From contig JBLMZI010000005.1 in assembly GCA_050258755.1 (NCBI GenBank), forward strand, positions 186,001 through 250,000: a DNA stretch of 64,000 nt, given 5' to 3'. The stretch's first letter is position 1; every line of letters starts with the position of its first letter. Shown here piece by piece: positions 42,852 through 50,894 of the stretch. This stretch comes from JBLMZI01 sp050258755. GTDB taxonomy: Bacteria > Bacillota > Syntrophomonadia > Syntrophomonadales > DTU052. The position numbers and the translations under genes are program-made. The notes below the pieces were generated by a model. It was not told the DNA's origin and did not search any database. It was given only the letters and a program-made list of their open reading frames with translations.

Positions 42852-43532
42852 ATGGCGCGCGATTATTCAGCGATACGGCAGGGATTGGAGGAGCGCATCC
42901 GGGCAGCAGCCGAGCGGGGCGGCGACCGAAACCGGTCGGTTCGTGTCGTGGCGGTCAGCAAAATGACCACCTTGGAGGAAGTTCAGCTCGCGTGGCAGAG
43001 CGGGTTTGAGGAATTCGGTGAAAATCGGGTTCAGGAGCTTGTTGCCAAACATGCTGAACTGCCCGAAGCCCGGTGGCACCTGATTGGAAGGCTTCAAACC
43101 AACAAAGTAAAAGATGCAATTGAGCGTTCCTGCTTGATTCATTCGCTGGACAGATGGCCTCTGGCCGAGTATATTGAAAAAAGAGCCCAAATCTTGGGGC
43201 GTCAGGTCGACACCTTGCTTGAAGTGAACATTTCAGGTGAAAAAACCAAGGCCGGCGTGACTCCCGAAGATGTGGTGCATTTTCTCTCTTCGCTGTCAGA
43301 AATGCGGTATTTACGGGTTTTAGGGCTTATGACAGTTGCGCCCGAAGAAAAAAACCCCGAAAAACTGCGTTCTTTATTCAAGCAAATGAAACATTTATTC
43401 GATAGTATTAGAGGGGAATGTTACCCGAACGTAGAAATGGTACATCTATCCATGGGAATGAGCGGTGATTTTGAGGTAGCGGTGGAGGAAGGAGCCAACA
43501 TCGTTAGGATCGGACGGGCGGTTTTTGGATAA
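42852..43532 (+). CDS. ylmE: PLP homeostasis protein YggS/YlmE family
   Basis: 226 aa from ATG 42852 behind TTGGAGG. Single-domain alanine-racemase-like barrel that binds pyridoxal phosphate without known catalysis and balances PLP and amino acid pools. The PLP lysine is K37 in VAVSKM; FGENRVQEL, WHLIGRLQTNK and the C-terminal LSMGMSGDFEVAVEEGANIVRIG are family signatures. First gene of ylmE-sepF-proC-yggT, the usual post-ftsZ group. Confidence 0.95.
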   Translation: MARDYSAIRQGLEERIRAAAERGGDRNRSVRVVAVSKMTTLEEVQLAWQSGFEEFGENRVQELVAKHAELPEARWHLIGRLQTNKVKDAIERSCLIHSLDRWPLAEYIEKRAQILGRQVDTLLEVNISGEKTKAGVTPEDVVHFLSSLSEMRYLRVLGLMTVAPEEKNPEKLRSLFKQMKHLFDSIRGECYPNVEMVHLSMGMSGDFEVAVEEGANIVRIGRAVFG

Positions 43533-43570
43533 AAACCGTTGGTCCGGCAGCTTAGTAAGGAGGTATGATC

Positions 43571-44005
43571 GTGAGTCTTGTAGACAAGGTTTGGCGCTGG
43601 TTTGGGGTTGGAGATATGATGGAAGAGGAAATTATCGAGCTTCCATTACCGGAGGACAGGAAATCTAACAAAAAGAACAATCTGGTGGCGCTGGATGCCG
43701 CAAGAACCGTCAAAGTGGTCGTGTGTGAACCAGCCAGTTTCGAGGAATCCCAATCGGTGGCCGACAACCTGAAGAGCCGCCGTCAGGTTATCCTGAACAT
43801 GGAACACACCCAACCGGACGTTTCACAGCGGATTATCGATTTCATCAGCGGCGTAACCTACGCCCTGGATGGCAGCACCCAGAAGCTGGGCGACAACATC
43901 TTCTTGTTTGTTCCCAATAATGTTGAGATTTCAAAGGATCCCCGCACAGTGATGCGGAATTCTTATGTCTACGCAAAGGGCGGCTCGCTCAGAGGTGAAG
44001 ATTAA
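43571..44005 (+). CDS. sepF: Cell division protein SepF
   Basis: 144 aa from GTG 43571, 6 bases after AAGGAGG; ATG 43565 touches the site. Membrane-bound FtsZ partner that bends and organises the division ring. The N-terminal helix (SLVDKVWRWFGVGDMMEEE) is the amphipathic membrane anchor; a charged linker follows; the SepF core (about 58-130) reads KVVVCEPASFEESQSVADNL and RIIDFISGVTYALDG. FtsA is also present, so both anchors of FtsZ occur. The stop overlaps the proC start. Confidence 0.95.
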   Translation: MSLVDKVWRWFGVGDMMEEEIIELPLPEDRKSNKKNNLVALDAARTVKVVVCEPASFEESQSVADNLKSRRQVILNMEHTQPDVSQRIIDFISGVTYALDGSTQKLGDNIFLFVPNNVEISKDPRTVMRNSYVYAKGGSLRGED

Positions 44006-44817
44006 TGACCCAACCGGAAGTCCGGCTTAGTGTTATCGGATGCGGCCGTATGGCCCAGGCGCTGCTTGCCGGATTATCCGTTGGCACACCGCTGTTTGAC
44101 GCAATAGTGGCTTACGATCTGAATAAATCGGTCCTTGACCAGGCGGCCGCCAAGTATGGCGCCGAACCGGTTGCAAGCGCGCAGGAGGCGGCTCGCCGGG
44201 CTGATTATATTCTACTTGCCGTGAAACCCGCTCAAATCATTCCCCTTCTTTTCGAGCTTAAGCCTGCTTTAAAGGCAGGCCATACTCTTATTTCGGTTGC
44301 TGCAGGGATCACCGTCGAAAGCATGGCTGAGGCAGCCGGCCCCGGTATTGGCATTGTTCGGGTTATGCCGAACACGCCAAGCTTGATTGGCGAAGGAATG
44401 ACTGCCGTTTGTTTTGATGACGGCGTTACCGAATCCGCGCGTGGGATTGCGCTGCGTCTTTTCGCATCGGTTGGCGAAGCTATCGTGGTTCCGGAGAGCT
44501 ACATGGACGCCGTTACCGCGATCGCCGGCAGCGGGCCTGCATACTTCTATTTGATGGCGGACGCCATGATGGACGCAGCGGTTGATATCGGACTGCCGCG
44601 CGATATGGCCAGAATCCTGGTGCAGCAAACGATGTCCGGAACCGGGCAGATGCTGAAAAAGACCGGAGAACACCCTGCGGCTTTGCGGGATCAGGTGACC
44701 TCGCCGGGAGGAACAAGCATCGCCGGCATTCGGAGTTTGGAACTCAACGGTTTTCGGGGCGCGATTCATCAGGCGATTCGGACCGCATTTGAACGGGCCG
44801 GTCAATTGCGAAAGTAA
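44005..44817 (+). CDS. proC: Pyrroline-5-carboxylate reductase
   Basis: 270 aa, ATG overlapping the sepF stop (TAATG). Last step of proline synthesis, NAD(P)H-dependent. N-terminal Rossmann LSVIGCGRMAQALLAGL; VRVMPNTPSLIGEGMTA, the substrate-site GSGPAYFYLMADAMMDAAV and the closing LRDQVTSPGGTSIAGI are all diagnostic. It often lies between sepF and yggT in Gram-positive bacteria. Confidence 0.96.
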   Translation: MTQPEVRLSVIGCGRMAQALLAGLSVGTPLFDAIVAYDLNKSVLDQAAAKYGAEPVASAQEAARRADYILLAVKPAQIIPLLFELKPALKAGHTLISVAAGITVESMAEAAGPGIGIVRVMPNTPSLIGEGMTAVCFDDGVTESARGIALRLFASVGEAIVVPESYMDAVTAIAGSGPAYFYLMADAMMDAAVDIGLPRDMARILVQQTMSGTGQMLKKTGEHPAALRDQVTSPGGTSIAGIRSLELNGFRGAIHQAIRTAFERAGQLRK

Positions 44818-44834
44818 TATGAGGTGAAGACAGT

Positions 44835-45101
44835 TTGCTGTTTACCATTGTAGAATTAGCATTCTCAGTCGTGTATATCACGGTCATGATCCGGTTGTTC
44901 CTCTCGTTTATTGATCATGATCCGTACCATCCGATGATAAAGCTGATATATCAAATTTCCGAACCAATCCTGGCACCATTCCGCAAGCTCCCTGTGCAGA
45001 TGGGGATGTTTGATTTTTCCCCGGTGCTGGCCCTGTTGGCCCTGTCGATACTCCAACAGGTGGTCTATTCGATCCTGCGCGTAATACTATCGATAGGTTA
45101 G
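44835..45101 (+). CDS. YggT family membrane protein
   Basis: 88 aa, TTG start with GAGGTG upstream. Two hydrophobic segments (about 3-24 and 60-85) flank the conserved DPYHPMIKLIYQISEPILAPFR, the YggT signature. The family is placed with sepF and proC and is linked to division or osmotic responses by location; its biochemical role is unclear. Confidence 0.85.
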   Translation: MLFTIVELAFSVVYITVMIRLFLSFIDHDPYHPMIKLIYQISEPILAPFRKLPVQMGMFDFSPVLALLALSILQQVVYSILRVILSIG

Positions 45102-45120
45102 TTTTCAAGGAGATCCGGTT

Positions 45121-47025
45121 ATGTCGCACCAGCTTGAGCTGCTTGCACCGGCCGGACGCTGGCCGCACTTGACCGCAGCGGTCGAGGCCGGTGCCGATGC
45201 CGTGTACTTGGGAGGTAAAAGGTTCAATATGCGCCTTTTGCGTCCTGATTTTAATTTTTCGGACCAGGAACTGCGGGATGCCGCCGCATACTGCCATGAC
45301 CACGGCGTCCGGCTTTATGTGACGGTGAATAATCTTTACTATGACGACGAACTGCCGGCTCTGGCGGATTATCTTTCCTTTCTCGATGAAATTGGCGTTG
45401 ATGCGATGATCCTTCAGGATCTTGCCATCGTGTCCCTGGTCCGCAAACTCGGCCTGAAGACGCCTCTGCATGCCAGCGTGCAGATGGGGGTTCGAAACGT
45501 TGAGACCGCGCGGCTGTTCACCGAATTTGGCATTTCCCAGGCGATCCTTTCCAAGAATTTGACTCTAAAAGAAATCCGGCAGATCCACGAGAACTCATCT
45601 CTGGTTCTCGAATACTTCGTGCACGGTGACCTATGCATCACCCACACCGGGCAATGCTACATGTCCGGCATGCTGTTTGCCGAAAGCGGCAATCGGGGTC
45701 GATGTAAAAAGCCATGCCGCTGGCGTTGGGCCATGACGGGATCCGATACGGAAACCGCCGCGCAGCACCGGTATCGACTCGGGCATAAAGATTTGTGCCT
45801 TTACGAGCAGATTGCGCAGCTGTCGGATGCGGGGATTCGCTCGTTGAAGGTGGAAGGCCGAATGCGGGATCCTGAATATGTGGCTTTTTTAACGGCTCAG
45901 TACCGGTCGGCCATCGACCGCTTGACCCGCCCGGATTCCGCCGCGGAGCGGTCGGGATTGGAGGCATTGGAAGCCAGGCGGGTTCGCAACTATACGACGG
46001 GCGGACTATTCGGGTTCGATGACGATCTGGTTGATGAAACCGGCGACCGGGAACCGCCGTTCCCGACGGCGCCGGAAATTGTTCCAAGGCTCACTTCGGT
46101 TGGAAGCGGCCCGCTAGTGTTTCAAGACGAACGGCGGCCGTTGCTGTATGTTTCTACCCTGGAGCCGGGCGGCATACCGGCCCTGGCCAAAGCTGGGGCC
46201 GATGGACTGATTTTCCCGGTTCCCGAAGGGACCCCGCGAAAGCAGAATTCGGTCCTTGGCTGGGACATGCTCGCCGAGCTTCCCCGGCGCTGCCATGCTG
46301 CCGGAATGAAGGCGGTGTTGGAGCTGCCCCGGATCGTTTCGGCGAACAATATGACGGCGTTACGGGAGAGATTGAATAACCCGCTGTTGAAAGAATATGA
46401 CGGCGTGATCGCACACGACCCGGGGAGCCTGCAGGTTTTAGCCCAAGACGGATTCGTCCCTTGGGCGGGGTATGGGTTGAACCTGACCAATACAGCTGCG
46501 GTTGATAGGGTGGCAAGCGTCGGGGCATCGGTTGTCCAGCCGTTCATTGAATTGAGCCTTGATCAGCTTTCCGGTCTTACTGCAGTATGTCAGCAGCCCC
46601 TGAATGTAATGGTGCATGGCGCAGTGTGCGGGATGGTAACCGACCATTGTCCCTATCGATCGGAACAGCAGGGTTGTTCGAACTGTCACCGTGAAGCGGA
46701 GCCAATGGCGCTTATGGACGAGCTCGGCCAATGCTACCCCTGGGCTTGCGATGCCGATGGCCGCGGTTATTTGTACGCGCCCAGGATATTGAGCTTGTAC
46801 GGCTTTTTACCTGAAATTGCGGCATCCGGCGTTCACTCAGTCCGTATCGAAGGCATTCATGATTCGCTGGTCCGGCTGCTGGCAGTCACCAGCATCTTCA
46901 AGGACGCTTTGGACCCGGCAAGAAACGAACCGCTCCAGCGGGAGGAAGGCTTTCAGGAACTCGTTCAGTGGTACCCGGAGGGGTTGACCGGCCGGCCTTT
47001 TGTATTTGAACCCCAAACGGATTGA
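45121..47025 (+). CDS. Peptidase U32 family protein (collagenase-like/TrhP-related)
   Basis: 634 aa, ATG with AAGGAG upstream. U32 family protein; members called collagenase-like proteases include TrhP and RlhA, which are needed for RNA hydroxylation. The N-terminal barrel begins LELLAPAGRWPHLTAAVEAG; the U32 signature EYFVHGDLCITHTGQCYMS with NRGRCKKPCRWRW (residues about 170-205) supplies the conserved cysteines. A second half includes another cysteine group (CPYRSEQQGCSNCHRE). The length matches the long U32 form. I cannot choose between protease and RNA-modification roles. Confidence 0.85.
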   Translation: MSHQLELLAPAGRWPHLTAAVEAGADAVYLGGKRFNMRLLRPDFNFSDQELRDAAAYCHDHGVRLYVTVNNLYYDDELPALADYLSFLDEIGVDAMILQDLAIVSLVRKLGLKTPLHASVQMGVRNVETARLFTEFGISQAILSKNLTLKEIRQIHENSSLVLEYFVHGDLCITHTGQCYMSGMLFAESGNRGRCKKPCRWRWAMTGSDTETAAQHRYRLGHKDLCLYEQIAQLSDAGIRSLKVEGRMRDPEYVAFLTAQYRSAIDRLTRPDSAAERSGLEALEARRVRNYTTGGLFGFDDDLVDETGDREPPFPTAPEIVPRLTSVGSGPLVFQDERRPLLYVSTLEPGGIPALAKAGADGLIFPVPEGTPRKQNSVLGWDMLAELPRRCHAAGMKAVLELPRIVSANNMTALRERLNNPLLKEYDGVIAHDPGSLQVLAQDGFVPWAGYGLNLTNTAAVDRVASVGASVVQPFIELSLDQLSGLTAVCQQPLNVMVHGAVCGMVTDHCPYRSEQQGCSNCHREAEPMALMDELGQCYPWACDADGRGYLYAPRILSLYGFLPEIAASGVHSVRIEGIHDSLVRLLAVTSIFKDALDPARNEPLQREEGFQELVQWYPEGLTGRPFVFEPQTD

Positions 47026-47103
47026 TCTTTCCGTAAGCGGGAAAGCAATCCGGTTTATGTTATACTTTTGGATAGTATGAAAACCGTGACAGGAGGGACT
47101 TTT

Positions 47104-47601
47104 ATGCTTTCTCCGGTGGAGCTGCGAAACCGTGACTTCGGGCGAAGTTTACGGGGCTACAATGACCGAGAGGTGGATTCGTTTCTTGCCAAGGTTGCCG
47201 AAGAGTTTGAACGCATCTACCGGGAAAACGCCGAGCTGAAAGAAGTCATCAGCCGCAACGAATTCGAGATGGCCCGGTATAAGCGGATTGAGGATACGCT
47301 GAACCAGACCATGGTGCTGGCCCAGCAGGCGGCCGAAGAAATCAAGGCCAACGCGATGAAAGAAGCGCAGATGATTCTGGATCAGGCCCGGGTACGGATC
47401 AGCGAGATTTTTATGGCTTATGAGGAAATCCTGAGCAGTCTCAAGGTCTATCGCGCCGAGATTAAATCCTTTGTCTCCTCCCAGTCGGAGCTGGTTGACC
47501 GGCAGGAAAAGCGGATCGAAGAACTGATGAACTTCTTTTACAGTAAAGACATGAAGGACATGCTTTCCGCGCTCAGCAAGGTGCGCCAGGGAAGCGAGTA
47601 G
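47104..47601 (+). CDS. divIVA: Cell division/polarity protein DivIVA
   Basis: 165 aa from ATG 47104 behind CAGGAGGG; an in-frame ATG at 47068 has no site. N-terminal membrane-curvature-sensing domain with SPVELRNRDFGRSLRGYNDREVDSFL, then a long coiled coil (about 30-150) with many Glu, Lys, Arg and Ala. DivIVA marks negatively curved membranes at septa and poles and helps chromosome capture in sporulation. Position after yggT and the U32 gene, ahead of yggU and nth. Confidence 0.93.
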   Translation: MLSPVELRNRDFGRSLRGYNDREVDSFLAKVAEEFERIYRENAELKEVISRNEFEMARYKRIEDTLNQTMVLAQQAAEEIKANAMKEAQMILDQARVRISEIFMAYEEILSSLKVYRAEIKSFVSSQSELVDRQEKRIEELMNFFYSKDMKDMLSALSKVRQGSE

Positions 47602-47606
47602 TTCGA

Positions 47607-47912
47607 TTGTTCCCGATCACCGAAACCGATGCCGGTATCCGCTTTGAAGTGCGGGTTCAGCCCCGTTCTTCGAAAAACCAGGTCTGCGGCGTTCAAGAGA
47701 ATGCTGTGAAGATCAAACTGACGGCACCCCCGGTGGACGGTGCCGCCAATGAGGCGCTGATCGCCTATCTGGCCACTCTGTTTTCCGTCGCGAAAAAGGA
47801 TGTAACGATTCTGCGGGGGGAAACCGGCCGTTTGAAACTGATTGAAATCGCCGGAATTGACAGGGCCGCTGCTCTGTCCGCCCTGGAAAACGCCGGCGCT
47901 CTCCGGAGATAA
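47607..47912 (+). CDS. DUF167 (YggU) family protein
   Basis: 101 aa, TTG start 6 bases after the divIVA stop; the ribosome site is weak. The DUF167 pattern is clear: FEVRVQPRSSKNQVCG, IKLTAPPVDGAANEALI and LRGETGRLKLIEI. Function unknown; members are small alpha/beta proteins in division-linked operons. Confidence 0.85.
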   Translation: MFPITETDAGIRFEVRVQPRSSKNQVCGVQENAVKIKLTAPPVDGAANEALIAYLATLFSVAKKDVTILRGETGRLKLIEIAGIDRAAALSALENAGALRR

Positions 47913-47918
47913 CAAGCC

Positions 47919-48554
47919 ATGGCGAAGATGACGCGAAATCACCAAACCATCTATGACCGGCTGTTAGGAGAATACCCGAATGCCGGCCCGCGGCTTCATT
48001 TCTCGAATACCTTCGAACTCCTGGCGGCAACGATTTTGTCTGCCCAGTCCACTGATGATCAGGTCAATGCGTTAACCCCGCGGCTGTTTCAGGAATATGG
48101 AACGGCCGAAAAGATGGCGTCTGCACCGCTGGAATCGGTCGAGGAACTGATTAAAGGATGCGGGCTGTTTCACAGCAAGGCGAAGCACCTGATTGGGGCG
48201 TCGCAGCGTTTGGTGGCCGCATACAATGGCAGGGTGCCGGATCGATTTGAGGATCTTTTGACACTACCCGGGGTTGGCCGAAAAACAGCGAACGTGGTGA
48301 TCAGCGTGGCCTTTGGTCAGCCCGGGCTTGCCGTGGATACCCACGTGCAGCGGGTTTCTACCCGGCTTGGCCTTACCGGAAGCACAGACCCTGATAAAAC
48401 AGAAAAAGCCTTGAAAGCGGCTTTCAGGCCTGAACTCTGGGGAAAACTGCATCACTTGTTCATCTGGCACGGGCGCTCGGTCTGCACCGCGCGAAAACCC
48501 CGCTGTGGGTCATGCGTTCTGGCTGAACAGTGTCCGTCGAAAGAAAACGACTAA
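47919..48554 (+). CDS. nth: Endonuclease III
   Basis: 211 aa, ATG. Base-excision-repair glycosylase/AP lyase for oxidised pyrimidines. The helix-hairpin-helix LPGVGRKTANVV holds the catalytic K122; D140 lies in AVDTHVQR; the [4Fe-4S] loop uses C189, C196, C199 and C205 in the standard C-x6-C-x2-C-x5-C spacing. Last + strand gene of this block; it converges with the PilZ gene, 29 bases apart, and no terminator is obvious. Confidence 0.97.
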   Translation: MAKMTRNHQTIYDRLLGEYPNAGPRLHFSNTFELLAATILSAQSTDDQVNALTPRLFQEYGTAEKMASAPLESVEELIKGCGLFHSKAKHLIGASQRLVAAYNGRVPDRFEDLLTLPGVGRKTANVVISVAFGQPGLAVDTHVQRVSTRLGLTGSTDPDKTEKALKAAFRPELWGKLHHLFIWHGRSVCTARKPRCGSCVLAEQCPSKEND

Positions 48555-48583
48555 CTTTGGGTTAAAACCAGGCGCTGAGTGGC

Positions 48584-49372
48584 CTATTGCGCCAGCAGCT
48601 GGCACTTCTTGCAGTAGGGCGACCGTTCTTCCGCTGCTTGCTCTCCGATTTCATGGCCGCACATCAGACAAAGGCGGGTCTGTGCAGTCTTTTTGGCTTC
48701 TATCGATTCACGCTGATATTTAAAAATCCAGTTCACAATCTTTTCCTGGTCCCGGGATTTGATATCCAGGAACTGCACCCCGATCATGAAAAGATTGCCC
48801 GCATTGTCCGGACGATCCAGAATGCGCACCACCTTACCCACGACTTCCAGGCTGGGTCCCTCCGGCAGATCCATGAGTATCGACATTTGTTCGCCCATGG
48901 TAAAGTCCCGGTTGGTCGGGAACATGAAGCCGCCCGCGCTGATGTCGATAGCGTGGGCGGGCAGGTATTCCAATTCCTCAAATTCGGCCGCATCCACGAC
49001 ATCTTCATCCCGGCGAATTAGATATTGAAACGGAATATCGGCTTCCACCCGCACGTAACTGCGGGTCTGCTTGGGGGCCTTTTCAATGACCTTGCGCGGC
49101 TTTTTGCGCTTTTCATCCCTGTTTTGTTTATAAAGCAACAGCAGGGCTGCAGAGAGGGCCATTAGGGCGAGCATAATCAACCCGAGCTGTACGTCGGAAG
49201 ACCAGTCTCCTGACATGCCTTTATTGAGGGTTTGAGAAAAATTGTTATAATTCAGGGTTTCGCCGAAGACGGGCTGAGTCATTTGGGCGGAAGCGACTGG
49301 AACCATGGTGAATATGATCCACAGGGCGCTGATAACGATGAAACCGGTTCGCTGAGTAACCCGAAAGTGCAT
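48584..49372 (-). CDS. Membrane-anchored PilZ-domain protein with a C-terminal zinc ribbon
   Basis: 262 aa on the - strand; ATG with GGGGGAG 8 bases upstream. A signal-peptide-like segment (about 10-30, ending ASAQ), a 30-residue external loop, a second membrane helix (about 62-81), a basic stretch (RDEKRKKPRK), then a PilZ domain (about 103-215) with the c-di-GMP signatures RSYVR (104-108) and DISAGG (143-148). The C-terminus has a zinc-ribbon-like C235, C238, C254 and C257. It should bind c-di-GMP on the cytoplasmic side; the output is unknown. Alone on its strand, between nth and the crotonase gene. Confidence 0.85.
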   Translation of the reverse strand: MHFRVTQRTGFIVISALWIIFTMVPVASAQMTQPVFGETLNYNNFSQTLNKGMSGDWSSDVQLGLIMLALMALSAALLLLYKQNRDEKRKKPRKVIEKAPKQTRSYVRVEADIPFQYLIRRDEDVVDAAEFEELEYLPAHAIDISAGGFMFPTNRDFTMGEQMSILMDLPEGPSLEVVGKVVRILDRPDNAGNLFMIGVQFLDIKSRDQEKIVNWIFKYQRESIEAKKTAQTRLCLMCGHEIGEQAAEERSPYCKKCQLLAQ

Positions 49373-49589
49373 TGCGGCTGCTCCCCCTTGCCGAAAAGAT
49401 AAGCTGATACACTTTATATCGTGTAAACGGTCGAAATTGGTTAGAGATTTACTTCATTTTATCATGCCGAAAGGAAGGGTGGAATGATCAGCATTCGATC
49501 CCAAGGCGGGTTGTTTTCGTTTCCAGGCGTTCCATGCTAAACTAATAGTCAGAAAGATCAGACAACAATTGGGTGAAGGAGGGAATTCG

Positions 49590-50381
49590 ATGAATGAAGC
49601 GACAGCAGCCAAAGAAGCTAACATTACGGTGACCCGGGACGGTCATCTGGCGTATATTCGATTGGCTTCCATGACGATGACGCCCCAATTTATTGTTGAT
49701 TTTGCCGCGACCATTGATGAGCTGGAAAAAGATATCGAGGTCAGGGTGATCCTTCTGCTTGGACACAGCGACAAGGTCTTTTTCGCCGGCTATAATCTTG
49801 AACTGTTTCAGTCAGCGACATCCTTATCGGCGGTCAAAGGCAATGTCCTGGAGACCCAGGAGGCCATGGACCGGGTGGAGCAGTGTTCAAAACCGGTCAT
49901 AGCGATCGTGGACGGATATGCCCTTGGCGCCGGTTTTGAGCTCATTCTTGCCTGTGATCTGGCCATCGCTTCTGATCGGGCCAGGTTTGGTTTCCCGGAG
50001 ACCCGCCTGGGGCTGATTCCGGCCGCGGGTGGAACCATGCGGCTGCCGCGCCGGGTTGGCAAGAATTTGGCCATGGAAATCATCCTGACCGGCAATCGCT
50101 TTACCGCAAGGCAGGCGTTGGAGATGGGGCTGGTCAACCGGGTGGTTTCCCAGGAGGAACTCCTGGCCGAGGCCGAAGCGATTGCTCGTTCGATTGCCTG
50201 CAACGCGCCGCGTGCGGTTCGGATGGCTAAGAAATCAATCATGTACTGGGAAACCCTGCTGGATAAGCAGGTCACGATGGTGACGCTGGAGAACGTGCTG
50301 TCATGCCTGCTGACCGAAGACCTGCAGGAAGGGGTCCGGGCCTTTCTGGAAAAGCGGGCGCCGGTCTTTCAGGACAAATAA
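49590..50381 (+). CDS. Enoyl-CoA hydratase/isomerase (crotonase) family protein
   Basis: 263 aa from ATG 49590 behind AAGGAGGG. Crotonase fold acting on acyl-CoA. The oxyanion-hole and catalytic regions are seen in VFFAGYNLELF, VDGYALGAGFELILACD (with a Glu in the position of one catalytic Glu) and FPETRLGLIPAAGGTMRLPR (with the second). Both catalytic-type glutamates are kept, in favour of hydratase activity, but the substrate cannot be named. A single-gene unit closed by a terminator, with no beta-oxidation neighbours. Confidence 0.88.
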   Translation: MNEATAAKEANITVTRDGHLAYIRLASMTMTPQFIVDFAATIDELEKDIEVRVILLLGHSDKVFFAGYNLELFQSATSLSAVKGNVLETQEAMDRVEQCSKPVIAIVDGYALGAGFELILACDLAIASDRARFGFPETRLGLIPAAGGTMRLPRRVGKNLAMEIILTGNRFTARQALEMGLVNRVVSQEELLAEAEAIARSIACNAPRAVRMAKKSIMYWETLLDKQVTMVTLENVLSCLLTEDLQEGVRAFLEKRAPVFQDK

Positions 50382-50409
50382 GCAGCAGCGGTATTTTACA
50401 ATGGCCAAG

Positions 50410-50443
50410 AAAACGCAGGCCTTTTGAAGGTCTGCGTTTTTCA
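50410..50443 (+). terminator. Intrinsic terminator after the crotonase gene
   Basis: AAAACGCAGGCC-TTTTGA-AGGTCTGCGTTTTT; a G-U pair closes an otherwise complete stem. Confidence 0.85.
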
Positions 50444-50538
50444 AGTGAAGAAATCGATTATTACGGTACCAAATCCAGGATTAGCAGAATACCTGTTCCT
50501 GTTTTTTTCGTTCATGATGACTTTTCCCGCGCGGCGAG

Positions 50539-50568
50539 TTGTCAAAAGACCGCGCCATTTGCTATGAT
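50539..50568 (+). promoter_or_regulatory. Sigma-A promoter of the ileS leader
   Basis: TTGTCA (50539-50544), 18 bases, TATGAT (50563-50568), about 20-30 bases before the T-box Stem I. Confidence 0.65.
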
Positions 50569-50594
50569 TATTGAATATTGCAGGATATTTTCCG

Positions 50595-50860
50595 CCCAAA
50601 CACATACAAACGCGACGATGAACGGGAAGTTGGCCCGATAACAGGCCTTCGATTTCAGCGAGCCCGGGGCGGTGGGAGCCGGGACGAGGGCATTGAGCCA
50701 GGATCACCCGCGAGTCTTCATTCGAAAGGCATTTTTACCGAGTAGAGATGAACGCCTGATCTCCGTTATCGGATCATTACAAAGTGGACCCATTGGTCAA
50801 TCAGGGTGGTACCGCGGAAGCAAGCCTTTCGTCCCTAACGGACAAAAGGCTTTTTCTTTT
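50595..50860 (+). promoter_or_regulatory. T-box riboswitch of ileS, isoleucine specifier
   Basis: Complete T-box. Stem I carries AGCGAGC (about 50657), the distal GGGCGGTGGGAGCC, and a specifier ATC (50703-50705) followed by A and the closing strand CCCG, which pairs with CGGG near 50627. AUC is an isoleucine codon, which agrees with the gene downstream. The T-box AGGGTGGTACCGCGG is at 50803-50817 and the terminator AAGCCTTT...AAAAGGCTTTTT at about 50822-50855. Uncharged tRNA-Ile should allow read-through. Confidence 0.92.
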
Positions 50861-50894
50861 CAATGTTTGGAATCAACACAAAGGGGTGTTTTTT

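Noticed and set aside
47029..47046. CTTTCC/GGGAAAG hairpin before divIVA as terminator
   Set aside because: Short stem and no T run.
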